Shown in pieces: positions 9,704 to 20,191 of a DNA stretch of 64,000 nt. The notes under the pieces are model-generated. The model was not told where the DNA came from, ran no database searches, and saw only the letters and a list, made by a program, of their open reading frames with translations. The translations under genes and the position numbers were made by a program. Origin of the DNA: Mytilinidion resinicola (taxonomy: Eukaryota > Ascomycota > Dothideomycetes > Mytilinidiales > Mytilinidiaceae); contig NW_022985444.1 in NCBI RefSeq assembly GCF_010093595.1, positions 316,676 to 380,675 on the forward strand. Direction: 5' to 3'. Every line of letters starts with the position of its first letter. Position 1 is the stretch's first letter.

Positions 9704-11215
9704 TTGGCTGGGGGCCAGGATCGAACTGCTCGCATGCCTCAAGCTCCAATAAGGCTAATTTACGTCGGCACAATGGAACAAGTGCGACTCATCGAAGGGG
9801 AAAGCAATGATAAGATATATATCGCTCTTTCTCACCGCTGGAACTCTAATACGGCGCTCCAAAGTACCACTGGAGCGAATGTGGGGAGACGCAAGGAGGA
9901 AATCGATCTCAATTCGCTCTCCCAAACATTCCAAGACGCCGTCACTGCCACTCGAAAACTCGGGATACAATACCTCTGGATTGACAGCCTCTGCATAGTC
10001 CAGGACAACAACAACGAGGTAACGATGGAGTGTAACCGAATGGAGCTGATATTCAGCCAGGCTTACTCCGTCATTGCGGCTACGTCCGGCCACAGCGGAC
10101 ACTATGGGTTTCTTTCTAGGCATGGCATGGACGGCAGACCCTTCTTGCTACCTAACGACGAGGAAGTGACCTACCTCCGAGTCCAGGCAACGGATGCAAA
10201 CTTTTCTCGCGATGTGCTGGAGGAGAACTTGCATACCAGGGGATGGGTCTTCCAGGAGCGAGCTCTAGCACGCCATACGATCCATTTCGCTACATCCCAA
10301 ACGTACTGGGAGTGTGAGGGTTCTATTATCGGCGAAAGCGGAAGGGACGACTTCGTGTAAGGACCTACACTCTCGTCGTGGCATACTCTAGCTGACTGAT
10401 CTACTATATTAGAACTAATCGGGACTCGCTTGGAAGTTCCGACTTTCCGCCTGACGACGCAGGATTTATTAAGGCAGTGAAAGACGTGTTCCGCCAATAT
10501 TCAAGCCTCGGTCTCTCGGTTGCCAAAGATAGACCCACGGCCATTTTGGCGCTCGAATATAGACTGGCTTTGCGTGGCAATGTGTCAGTCTATATGGCAT
10601 ACTGGGTGGGAAACATCTTCAGCAAACTCTGGTGTGGAAGCGCAGCAATGCAGCAATGTCGCTGCGAATTGATTTCCACAATACCGGCCGGGTCGTCCCC
10701 TCTTGGTCGTGGATGAGCCGCATGGAAAAATCGAATACGTCCAGCTGCACCAAGGACTCAGCGCCGCCTACATCGACTTCCGTTACGAGGCTGTGCCATC
10801 TCCGAAATTGGAGACGGGAGCTAATAATACTACACGCCATTATCAACTGCTGGGCAGACTCCACACGACGCAGCAGGAGATCTCGCTTCAAACAACTGAT
10901 ACAGGCGGCGCCTGGGCCTGTGCCTCTCTGGGTGGCCGCTTTGTGGGCCTAGTCAGCTTCGACGAGGATACTACGACTTCCACTTCCCAACCTAAGTCCC
11001 TGGAAGGTATGGTTGTTTGGTCGGGCCATAGCCCTTTAGGTCAGGATGCAAGCCCAGATGGGGGAGCCGACGTTCGACAGCTGAATATTGTCTTGCTAGT
11101 CGAGCGTGCGGATGAATTCAAAGAGGATGAAGGCTACTACCGCAGGATCGGAGTGGGGGTTCTTGATAATAACTTGGTACAACTGAAGGAAGGAGGCAAT
11201 ATCCGCATCATTTAG
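9704..11215 (+). pseudogene. HET (heterokaryon incompatibility) domain protein, two frameshifts
   Basis: The HET domain is clear: IYIALSHRWN, FQDAVTATRKLGIQYLWID, SLCIVQD, YSVIAATSG, TRGWVFQERALARHTIHF and TYWECEG. An intron from about 10358 (GTAAGG) to 10391 (TATTAG) keeps frame and leads into VKDVFRQYSSLGLSVAKDRP. The continuing family sequence then changes frame twice: at about 10600-10630 into RIDFHNTGRVVPSWSWM, and at about 10708 into PHGKIEYVQLHQ, which runs to the stop at 11215. The 5' end lacks an ATG (frame opens with TTG at 9704), so the N terminus is also missing or in an unseen exon. HET proteins trigger cell death after fusion of unlike hyphae; this copy should be inactive. Confidence 0.8.
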
Positions 11216-12769
11216 AGCCTGTTTGGTTCGGCCGATTGGAGGGGCTATTTCGAGCGCGAATTCTACGAATAGAATGGAAATTCAATCCCGTTTGCTTTAC
11301 GGCTGTTTTTCCACAAATAGATTGTTATAAATTGCTTAAATGAAATAGGAACGCCGTCTTGTTTGCTGAACAACGTTACAAAGTTCAAATATCTTAGCAA
11401 AACCTAGTGCACGTACCTTCTATATAAAATATCACCTTAATATTCTATATTTATAGATTGTAGCCCCTTCCCGGAGGCTCATTACTACCTACTATGATAA
11501 ATACCCTTAGATGCTAGCCTTAATATAAGGTCTAGAGTATAGTAACCTTAAGCGACTAAACTATAATACATAGTAGAAATGTAAAGCGGTAATAGATAGG
11601 TCTAGCTTTAGAAGGGTTAGGGCAAGGTAGAGAGCGACGACAGAGTAGAGTTAATTATTTCGCGAGATAAAAGTGGTGAGATATTCAGGCAGGATAGGGT
11701 AATTGACGGAGGACGTATTCTTAGCCAGCTAGCCTACGGAGTGTGGTACGGTTAGCTCGGCTACCTTGATATAGAACACGGTTCCTATACTTAGCCCTCA
11801 CAGTTCTACGGTACGGCTACGTAAGCCTCCACACACACAGAGTATATATACGGCATACGTAGCCTAGATAGATGCTCATCCAATACATCACTTACCTCGT
11901 TCAATGCATTGTTTCACCTCCATCCTCAGTAATTAGATGGGACCGCAGATGCCAGTTGCTACCGGAGACGTTTTAAGGTATGTTATACCACCCTAATGTG
12001 CACACCCTCCGACACACGCCGTTCACGTGACCTTGCACCGCTTTGGCTGTGTTCGGCTCAGGCCCGGCTCAGTTTCGGCTCAGGTCTGCTCCGGTCTGCT
12101 TACCCTTGCTCATCCGCTGCGGCACAGTCTTGAATGTACCCATTAAAAATTATATCGTGTCGACCAGTGGTTAGAAAAAGCGCCGACCGATGTCTGCACA
12201 TTTAGCAGAATCGACTGGTACCATCATACATACCATAATCTGTCCTTTTTTCTACATCGCCCTTACGTCGTGAACCCTCACCCTTCATCCTCTGATATAG
12301 AACGATGTTTCAACTCCACTACGGCCGTGCTCCGACTTCACTGGAAGATGTACCGATCAGACGCGGTTGATTGCATCTGGATGGCTATTCATTGGCCCTT
12401 CTTGGCCGGAATCGTCCATCTTTTCTGCATATAGACGCAAGAAGACATCCGAGACTCCGTCGATTGGTCTGTAGTTCTCAAAGATATACAAAGTACAAGC
12501 ATGGTGTTGACCGCCATGGCCGGCAAATGGACTTCTACAGAAGGCGTCACGCAACTTTATTATGATCTTTCAATTGGAACGCTTCGAAAATATGGAGAAC
12601 TTTATCCGCACTTGGAGGACGAGGGAGCAAGCTCATCGACCTGAGCATATATATGTTAACATGCATTCTGATATTTGTCACGCATTTAGGACGCGCCAAC
12701 ACTTGAGAGCAAAATAGAGATTTGGTACGTCTATTTTAACAACACTGTAGAACGTTCTATCTAACAATA
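11216..12769. other. AT-rich region, no intact gene
   Basis: Much of 11250-11700 is TA-rich as in decayed transposons. At about 12050-12100 short CGGCTCAG repeats occur. An open stretch around 12430-12644 on the plus strand (TAMAGKWTSTEGVTQLYYD) might be a gene remnant but I cannot assign it. Confidence 0.4.
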
Positions 12770-13167
12770 TCAGTCCTTGTTCCAATCATAGGCCTTTCCC
12801 CATGCAGCAGCAACTCGATACATCATTTCTTCTTGGAACATGCCACCCACGACCTGCATTCCGACCGGAAGCCTGATACTGCCTACGTTAGATTCGTCAT
12901 CTTTCGGTGGAAGGAATTCGATTGGTATGTTCATCGCAGGGTGGCCGCTGGCATTGAACGCAACAGTGTTTACTGCCACCCCGCGACTCTTGTCCATCTG
13001 CTCAGCCGGACCACTTCCCGGCGTGGCACGCTGATTCGCGACATAGGGCGTCGTGGGGGTAATGAACAAATCAACTGATGATAGTACTCGTCTTGTAATC
13101 GGCGATATAGGTTCATGGCTTTGCCGCACAGGCTGGGCCGCGTGGACCAAGCCAGGAGCCCGGACAA
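12770..13167 (-). pseudogene. 3' fragment of an amidase-signature enzyme, frameshifted
   Basis: The C-terminal part of an amidase is recognisable: VDLFITPTTPYVANQR, NTVAFNASGHPAMNIPIEF, RLPVGMQVVGGMFQEEMM and a tail WGKAYDWNKD before the stop at 12770. The preceding conserved helix (KAMNLYRRLQDEYYHQ) lies in another frame down from 13167, so a frameshift occurred near 13078. The Ser-Ser-Lys catalytic core, which would be upstream, is absent. This is a dead fragment of an enzyme that would hydrolyse amides. Confidence 0.75.
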
Positions 13168-14079
13168 GTCAAGGCGAAGGCATGGGTTGGCTAGGTCGGC
13201 CGCCCCTTCATATATATTGTATTAGCATAGCGTTGGTGTTTGGCAACTTTGGCGGCATAGGCACGACATAAATTTGATTTTTGCCCGCTAGCAAGCGGAT
13301 CAGCGAGCATATGTGTAAATACCATCGAAATGGGATTGCTATATTTAAATTGTCAAGCGGTTTGTGAACAGTGATTTTGTTTGCGTTCTTTATCCTTCGT
13401 TCGTCTAAGAGCGGAGGTGAAAGGGCTTGCGCCTAACTTAAAAAGTTTCATGTTTGGCAGCTTAGAACCGATTTGATTGATTACACGGCCTTTTGCCGAA
13501 TCGTAGGGGGTTGTCAGCGTCGAAAATCGGTGGAAGGTTTTTCCCCGTTCCAGAATTCGCCGCGGCGGCTCCGGAGCGTTCAGTCCCAGCGTACAGTGGC
13601 ACAGTGGGTCTCGTGCAGTAGGCGTTCATCTCATCACACAGAACGTATTTTCAATCACGTTGCTTGCTTAATTTACTTTCTGGCAGTCACCTACGCTACT
13701 ATACCCTCTCTATCTCTATAGCCCTAACATCCTAAAGCGCATCTATAATCTATAAAAATATCAAGTATAGATCAAGAAATAGAGCGTTAGAGGTGCCGGG
13801 GGAGGTACAACAATAGGCGTGGCCCTCGCTAGCAACACCGATAGAGACTCCTGCTTTCCTTAGCTTTCTACAGTTATTATTAGATTATAAGAAGCTAGAG
13901 ACTTTCCCTTTGCCTCTCCTAGTCTATAGCAGCTAGGTAATAAATTCTTAAAATACTACCTAATTATGGTTGTACCTTATTATCGAGGAGGAAAGGGATT
14001 GTGATAATATATACGCCTGGCATGAGTTCATAATCTATTCACGTGACTGTACGAGACCCAACTGTACGCTGGGACTGTA
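13168..14079. other. AT-rich, TpA-rich intergenic sequence
   Basis: Rich in TATA, CTATA and TAGA steps at about 13680-14040, as seen in mutated repeat DNA of ascomycetes. No gene recognised. Confidence 0.4.
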
Positions 14080-14283
14080 CACCCTCTCTTTACGTCCGGT
14101 GAACATAGCGCTAAACTGAGTCCATCCTGGTATACCTCTTTTCTGGGCTAGTACTTGACCAACTTTAGGATTGATTGGCTAGAACGTTGCTATTCCCCCC
14201 TAAAGGCGACCGGAGTTGCTCCCTTATACGGTAAGCCTGTGGCTTGACATTAGAGGGTGACCACCGGACGCAAAGAGAGGGTG
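14080..14283. mobile_element. 204-bp inverted-repeat element (MITE-like), TA-flanked
   Basis: A 22-bp sequence starting CACCCTCTCTTTACG at 14080-14101 reappears inverted at 14262-14283 with one mismatch (A versus G). Both ends are flanked by TA (14078-14079 and 14284-14285). TA duplication plus short terminal inverted repeats and no coding capacity fit a non-autonomous Tc1/mariner/pogo-type element. It lies 186 bp upstream of the F-box start codon, so it forms part of that promoter or 5' leader. Confidence 0.75.
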
Positions 14284-14468
14284 TACGCTCCGGAGCCGCC
14301 GCGGGAATTCGCGATTCATTGGTCCAGGCATCGACAGCCAGGCAGCCATCAGCCTTCCTACATCAACCTCTCTCCCTCCGCTCACTGCGCTCCCCTCCTG
14401 AAGCAAGGCTTTCTTCTCATTTCATCAATTCTTCCAGCAGCACGAGTCGTGAATCGCCCACAGTAACC

Positions 14469-15749
14469 ATGGCCCATCTAGCTCAAGGCAAACTAAACGG
14501 CCATCTTACCAGTCTACCAGAAGAGTTAATTTTAAAGATCCTTGCCTACATCTTCGAGTCATCCGATGAATCATGGGACCCTATAACCTCGCAGCCCGAC
14601 TTCCCCAGCTTACTGCTGACCTCGAAGCAACTATCCCGCTTGACGGACACTTTCCGCTATCGACATATCAAACTTCTTCCGCACAGTCTCACGAGCCTCA
14701 AAGAGTCAGTGGTATTCCTCAGGGACTCGGCGCTGGCTGCTAGTGTGAGGAGTGTGGATATTGTCCATGAGGAGCGGAACTCAACGCAGGAGAAGAGTCT
14801 GCTGAGTCTAGTGAAACTGTCTCTGTCGTCAAAGGATCAGAAGCTGGTGAAATCTGCTGTAGAGGATATTGGGATGTTGCGCGTTCTTTCGGCCCATGCT
14901 TGGGTTACGGCAATCTTGTTTCGACTTCCACGACTTACGGCACTGAGACTACCACCATCCACAATGGAGACAGGACTGCTTACGACTTATCCGCCATTTA
15001 AAGCCTTCCAAGAACACCCCAATCGCCTTCCACGCCTTCGAAAGCTTTCACTCGCAACTGATCGAGGTGTTTCAAGCGAGTCCCTTATCTCAATCCTGCA
15101 AGCCACTTCACTCCGCACCCTCGAGATTGAAGGATGGAAGCTTGACAACTTGGAGTTATCGGAACTGTCGTCACCGATCGAACATTTAATTCTTTTACCT
15201 CACTGGCATAATCATCTCCTTCCATATGTGGCTGAGCAAAAGAATATCATCACGTCATTCAAGGCCCTTCGATCGATCACCATCAAAATACGGTCGTTTC
15301 CCGGGAAGTACTTTATAGACTTCCTCTTGCACTACCTTCAAGCGCAGAAGCACTCTCTAGAACACTTCCACCTCTCGGGTTCCTCTCCCAACGAAACAAT
15401 AGACCACGAAGTGACTCTGGTAAACTTCCACGAGTTCTCAAAATTGCGCACAATTGTCACCCCGACCGTTCTTATCTTTCGACATATTGGTGGGAGCGAC
15501 CCTCCAAGTCTAGCTAAAAGTCTGCCTCGATCCTTGGAGTGTTTGACAATCAATGGGTACGAGCCGGTCCCGGCACGTATTATTGAGCTGGCGTCTGGCG
15601 ACTTTCCGAATATGAAAAGCGTCACAGTTCGAGATCGTGGGAATTTTCCTGATGATGTTTATGAGGCGTTTCGGGTGGCGAATATTGAGTTTACGGATCG
15701 TGGTATGCTTGAAGGGCACCTTACTGCCGCGTGGGGTGCCTTATCATAA
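14469..15749 (+). CDS. F-box domain protein, 426 aa
   Basis: Single exon from the ATG at 14469, which has a strong context (AACCATGG). The frame is open further upstream to 14244, but that part overlaps the inverted-repeat element and was excluded. Residues about 12-60 (LTSLPEELILKILAYIF, then FPSLLLTSKQLSRLTDTFRY) form an F-box, which binds Skp1 in SCF ubiquitin ligases. The rest is leucine-rich (for example LRKLSLATDRG, LRTLEIEGWKLD, LECLTINGYE) and probably folds as irregular leucine-rich repeats that choose the target. No damage is seen. Fungal F-box/LRR families are large, so the substrate cannot be named. Confidence 0.8.
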   Translation: MAHLAQGKLNGHLTSLPEELILKILAYIFESSDESWDPITSQPDFPSLLLTSKQLSRLTDTFRYRHIKLLPHSLTSLKESVVFLRDSALAASVRSVDIVHEERNSTQEKSLLSLVKLSLSSKDQKLVKSAVEDIGMLRVLSAHAWVTAILFRLPRLTALRLPPSTMETGLLTTYPPFKAFQEHPNRLPRLRKLSLATDRGVSSESLISILQATSLRTLEIEGWKLDNLELSELSSPIEHLILLPHWHNHLLPYVAEQKNIITSFKALRSITIKIRSFPGKYFIDFLLHYLQAQKHSLEHFHLSGSSPNETIDHEVTLVNFHEFSKLRTIVTPTVLIFRHIGGSDPPSLAKSLPRSLECLTINGYEPVPARIIELASGDFPNMKSVTVRDRGNFPDDVYEAFRVANIEFTDRGMLEGHLTAAWGALS

Positions 15750-16115
15750 ATCTGTGTACACTTTCCTGACACTGCTTCAGTACACCCATGCAAACCTGAA
15801 GCTATAGGCTGCCTGTCCAGTCTGCGTACGTCTCTCTGGCGCTGTCTGAGATGGCCTGACGTGTTTGCTAACTGTTCAATATGATTGGCTTCGGGTTTTC
15901 AAGAACGTGCTGAAGCATTGCGTGCAGTAGTGATCAAGTGTATTATACCTAGCACCTGCTCCGTTGGCGTTCTATATGTTCGGAGCCGGATGAAGGGAAA
16001 TAGTCGCTATTAAGCTTTGAAATTTCAGCACGACATCGTAGACTATGATCAAAAGACACATCACTTCGGCTGCACAATGGTAACATCGTAACCTATTCTC
16101 ATCATCCACAAAGCT
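15750..16115. other. Intergenic, nothing seen
   Basis: This is the 3' flank of the F-box gene. No motif-bearing frame was found. Confidence 0.4.
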
Positions 16116-16420
16116 CTATAAAATTTTCGTCACGCCAGGTTTAATAGCCTCCAGCTTTTTCATCAGCTCGTCCCAAACCCTACTCTGAGCCTTCTTACCC
16201 GCCTCACTCCTCACCAGCGCACTAGGTTCCTCGATAAGACAATCACTCATGAACTTTCCATGCGTCTCAGGCCCTTAGTATATAAATAGTTAGTAGAGGT
16301 TAAAGGTACTCAAGTAGTATATAATATAATATTATTTTTAAATTAATTTACCGTTTATATTTATCGCCATCTGGGCAATTGATGCAGCGGGACTCACCCT
16401 GGTTGCCCGGATAGATATAG
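16116..16420 (-). pseudogene. 3' remnant of a short-chain dehydrogenase
   Basis: Two joined pieces read like the C terminus of a fungal SDR. The first, down to 16352, is ASIAQMAININ. A 78-nt AT-rich intron with GTAAAT...CTAAG borders (16351-16274) follows. The second piece, 16273-16116, is GPETHGKFMSDCLIEEP, then RVWDELMKKLEAIKPGV and a TAG stop. The upstream Rossmann domain is missing; sequence beyond about 16430 is not recognisable. The assignment rests on the GPETHGKFxSDC-like C-terminal pattern of retinol-dehydrogenase-like fungal SDRs. Confidence 0.5.
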
Positions 16421-16667
16421 GATGTGGTCGGATCTCTTTTTTCCTTCTCTTCTCTTCCTAAGATCGATTAGTATTAGCACATTTACAGCCTTTTTCCCAA
16501 ACCTGCATCTTGTTCCCTCATCCGCATATTTCGTAACCACTGCAGTCCAATCACCACGATCGCCATCTACGCACTTATCCCTATTCTATCCGACCGTCGG
16601 CGAGAATAAAGTGAGGTTGATAGAAGATGTATTCTCTGCTTCATGACTTCATACGCAATTCGGCGCA

Positions 16668-17412
16668 TCAGGTGACCAAACCCGCACCCAATTTCAACAC
16701 TGGCGCAGTACGATCAGTGGATGGAGCCTTCCCCCCACCCGCCAAATCCCTCTGCACTGCTGACTGAGCCACCACCCTCTCATTCCATGCCGCAAAATCC
16801 GGGGCTTCGGTCTTGAAATCCCAATCACCCACCAGAAGAGGCATGATCTGGTCCCACATAACAAACGCCAGGTCCGCGTACGTGCACTTGTCGCCAATAA
16901 GATACTGCGTCCCCGTGCGTTTCAGATGGCGATCGATGACGCCGACGATACGCTTCATCTCGTTACCATAACGATCGATCGCAGCAGTAGAGTTCTTCTC
17001 TGGGTGGAACCAGACGAAGTAAGTACCGTGCGTGCTCATCTGAAGACTGAGCCAGGAGAGCGTGAGATACTTCTCTGGGAAAGTGGTATATGCGAGCTTG
17101 TTGGTTATTTCGTATATATGTCGACGAGGTATTGGATGATAGCACCGGATTGGCTATATACGAGGATGTATTCTGCCTGGAACATGCGATTAAATATTGG
17201 AAACTTACCTCAAAGAGTGTAATGCCAGTGTTCGGGTCCTCAATGGTTGGTATCTTTCCATTCGGATTCTTCAGTTTGTACGGCTCTTTCTTAATGTCCT
17301 TTCTTAACATAAACATCGTTTTATAGGGTATCTCAAGCTCCTTAAGTATCATAGCCACAATCCGGGGGTTCACGCCAGAGGCAAGGCTATAGAGCGTGAT
17401 GGGCTTCGTAAT
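16668..17412 (-). pseudogene. Ure2-like glutathione S-transferase, multiply broken
   Basis: Exon-like blocks match a fungal GST. TKPITLYSLASGVNPR and KELEIPYKTMFML belong to the thioredoxin fold, followed by NPNGKIPTIEDPNTG, then a GTAAGT intron. Next come SGAIIQYLVDIY, NKLAYTTFPEKYLTLSW and the all-helical domain (YLIGDKCTYADLAFV, FAAWNERVV). Three defects are visible. The codon where ATG is expected before TKPITLY is ATT (17410-17412), and no ATG lies between it and the TATAAATA near 17500. No AG acceptor stands directly before SGAII; the sequence there is CCAA. The frame shifts between DIY and NKLAYTT. GSTs conjugate glutathione to electrophiles; this copy is very unlikely to work. Confidence 0.75.
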
Positions 17413-18511
17413 ACTGGGTTTTAGAGATTTGAGACTTAATTTGCTTGGTTGCTGGCAAGGGAGACGTATGATAACCTGAAATGAAGAGCGAGGCTAGCTA
17501 TTTATACCTTCCAGCTACACGGTATTGTCCCTTGCCCCTCAGTAATCATAAGGCCGTCGAGATGTTATGATAGGCGAAGTCTTTTAGTAACTGCAGCCTA
17601 AAGTAGCAAACCACTACCCTAGCTCGGATCGCTCCCTCTCGATTGGGAAGCCGATGTAACGGAAATAGGCCTTCCGAGACAGGGTAAGGATCCCAGTCTC
17701 AACCCTCCCTGTTGAACACAGGGCCTAAAACTGGGCTTTAACGAGCTGCTTAGTCTCGGTTTATGATGAGCTCACCCCAGCACAGCCACAGCTCAGGCTG
17801 GAGCACGAGCAGGTCAGTTCCCTGAACGGGAAAGGAAATTGATCGCAGTCTTGGCGGGCTGAGAAATACGCACGTAACTGGTAGAATAAGCCGCACCTCC
17901 CTCCCCAGCTCCCAAGAAAGAGAGAAGATTGCAATTCCAAAGGCTCATTCATTTCGAAATGCAAATATATAGATGCTGCTCTTAATAATAACGTTTCTAC
18001 CAGCGAAGAATGCCCTAAAGCTACGGTCTCATACATACATAAACCTCTAGTTATACTTCGTACAATTTCGTGCTTTCTTCTCATTTCTACGAAACAATGT
18101 CAATTTAGAGGGAGATTTCACCAGCTTAAGAGCCGCAGGATTTTAGGAGATATACATGCTCCCTAATCATCTTCGGTCCCCCGCATTTATCCAACCCCAT
18201 CCAAGCATCCCCAGTGCTTCGCGGAATCGTTCTTCAACAGACTTGCAGTCATCTTAGCCTGCCGTGGAAAGGAGTGCCAATTTTGAGCCGCTACCCCAGC
18301 CCTTTCGACATTAACCCCCAGATCAGACTACAGAACCATTTGACTTCATTGAGGGAGGACTGATATGTTAAAAGCTATTAACATATCACCCTAGAATCGC
18401 CAAGCCTTTCTCCTCCTAAGTCGCGGGACGTACGCATCCCCCGAATACTCTCACCCCCATGATCCGAACCCCCCCTTAAACCTCACTCCCTCTCGCTCCC
18501 TCATCACCACC
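17413..18511. other. Intergenic, no gene recognised
   Basis: A 107-codon minus-strand frame at 17761-18084 has no motif and poor composition. Nothing else was supported. Confidence 0.4.
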
Positions 18512-19711
18512 TCAGCCCTCCCCACCTCCCGGCTTCCGAACAAGCAAAAACCCCTCCAACGCCCCACCCGCCCCCGCTTCAAACCTGGGCCGCTCTTCCC
18601 CCAGCCTCTCCTCTCCCAGCCCACCTCCTTCCCTCTTCTTCTCGTACGGCTGCAACCACTCCCACTCCGCCGTCCCCAGCGACGCTACTTTGCCCCTATC
18701 CTTCGCCGTATCCCCATCCGTCGCCCCCTCACCCACCCCACCACCACCAATCTTCATCCCCGCCACATTCCTTATCCCATCAACCGAGCGCGCGTGAAAA
18801 AACACTTTAATCTTCTCAACCGCACGCTCCCGCACCCACGGCTCGAGGTTGAGCTCCTTCGTTTCCAAACCCTCGCAGGCGGCGTGGAGGGGTGTGGAAG
18901 GGTCAACAAGCGCGCCGAATACCGTGAGATTCTTGCGTTGCGCGGTTGCGGGTGCTTCAGTGGAGGTGGCGAGAGGGGGAGGAGAAGGGGGTAGGGAGGG
19001 GTAATTGGCGGGCGCGATAAGCTCGACGGGGCTAGCTGAACTCGGCTCTGGAGCATAGGAGCCATCCAAAAGGAGGGCGACGTGGGTGCAGAATTTACTG
19101 AAGTCGAAGGCGAGGGAGTTGGTGGAGAGGCAGGGCCATGAGCCCACGAGGCCGTCGTAGCTCCTATCGGCGCTGCCGAGCTCCAGCTTGAACGCAGGGA
19201 GGTGGGCGGCATCTTCAGGCGCTAGGGTTGCAGTTGCGAGCTCGACCCCAAACGCCACCGTAACCAACGCAAACGGATAACCAGGGAGAGACGAGTCCGC
19301 GAGTTCAGCGTAAACGTCCGAATCTTTCCCGGACACGGCGACAGCGAGCATGTTGCTGAGGGCGCGGAAGGCGGTTTCGTTCCTCAAATGGTCAAGGAGG
19401 CGTTGTAGTTGGTTTGGCGCGCTGACATCGTGCGACGTCTCAACTAGTGCTTGAGGGTCGTCTAGGCGAAGCTCGCAGTGGAAGGACCCGTCGCGGTCGA
19501 AGAAGTAGAGATCATTGGTGGAGGGGTTGAGGAGGAGCCAGCCCCAGATGGGGTTGTCCCACGCCTCGGCTGGTTCCCAGGAGGTCGTGTCGCCCTCGGT
19601 GGTGGGTTTTGCGAATGAAGCGTTCAGGCGCGCGGGAGGGTGGTGTTGGGATGGGAGGGGGATGAATTCGGTGGTGTTGTTTGAGGGGTTGAGAGGGGTA
19701 TTTGGTTCCAT
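18512..19711 (-). CDS. Hypothetical protein, 399 aa
   Basis: One uninterrupted frame from the ATG at 19711. The N terminus (about 45 residues) is polar and proline-rich. A hydrophobic, aromatic block WGWLLLNPSTNDLYFFDRDG occurs at about residues 57-76. The middle has a regular globular composition. A proline/serine-rich linker at about 235-260 leads to EPWVRERAVEKIKVFFHARS, and the C terminus is rich in Gly, Glu and Lys. No signal peptide or membrane span is evident. I do not recognise the family. High GC content and length support a real gene; the C-terminal low-complexity part is less certain. Confidence 0.65.
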   Translation of the reverse strand: MEPNTPLNPSNNTTEFIPLPSQHHPPARLNASFAKPTTEGDTTSWEPAEAWDNPIWGWLLLNPSTNDLYFFDRDGSFHCELRLDDPQALVETSHDVSAPNQLQRLLDHLRNETAFRALSNMLAVAVSGKDSDVYAELADSSLPGYPFALVTVAFGVELATATLAPEDAAHLPAFKLELGSADRSYDGLVGSWPCLSTNSLAFDFSKFCTHVALLLDGSYAPEPSSASPVELIAPANYPSLPPSPPPLATSTEAPATAQRKNLTVFGALVDPSTPLHAACEGLETKELNLEPWVRERAVEKIKVFFHARSVDGIRNVAGMKIGGGGVGEGATDGDTAKDRGKVASLGTAEWEWLQPYEKKREGGGLGEERLGEERPRFEAGAGGALEGFLLVRKPGGGEG

Positions 19712-20191
19712 GGTTTGAAGGCCTCCAGTGTCGTGCCTCGGGCCAGGCGAAGGTTTCTATATGTTGCTTATTGCTTGTAGTATCAGTGCCGCTTAATCTT
19801 CAATACGCCGTTTACACATGAATAATCTAGTTTGTGAAGTTTGAACATAGTGGTTGAAAAAAGGTAGTTTCGTGCAGATTTAGAGGGTTTAGAGGACTGA
19901 GGGGCTATATGTATACGCCTAGATGGAGGGTAACAGACAGGGAAGCAATGAACGCCACCAATACGCTACTGCAGGTGTCAAGAGCCTAAAATCTTCTAGA
20001 ACTTTATCCTTGCGCGGAGATAAGTTTCATAGTGAACACGGTTCGATAAATAAAATTCTATTTGAGCATAAACAGTCTCCTACCTAACCAACCTTCTATA
20101 GTTCAATTTGAGCATTCATTTACTTCGCGACTTCACATCTGGGACTTCTTCATACTCACCGTGAATACGGAGTTTTCCCTTGCAAGAAAAC
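19712..20191. other. Intergenic region between two minus-strand genes
   Basis: Holds the upstream region of the 399-aa gene and the 3' flank of the antiporter. No further gene was seen. Confidence 0.4.
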
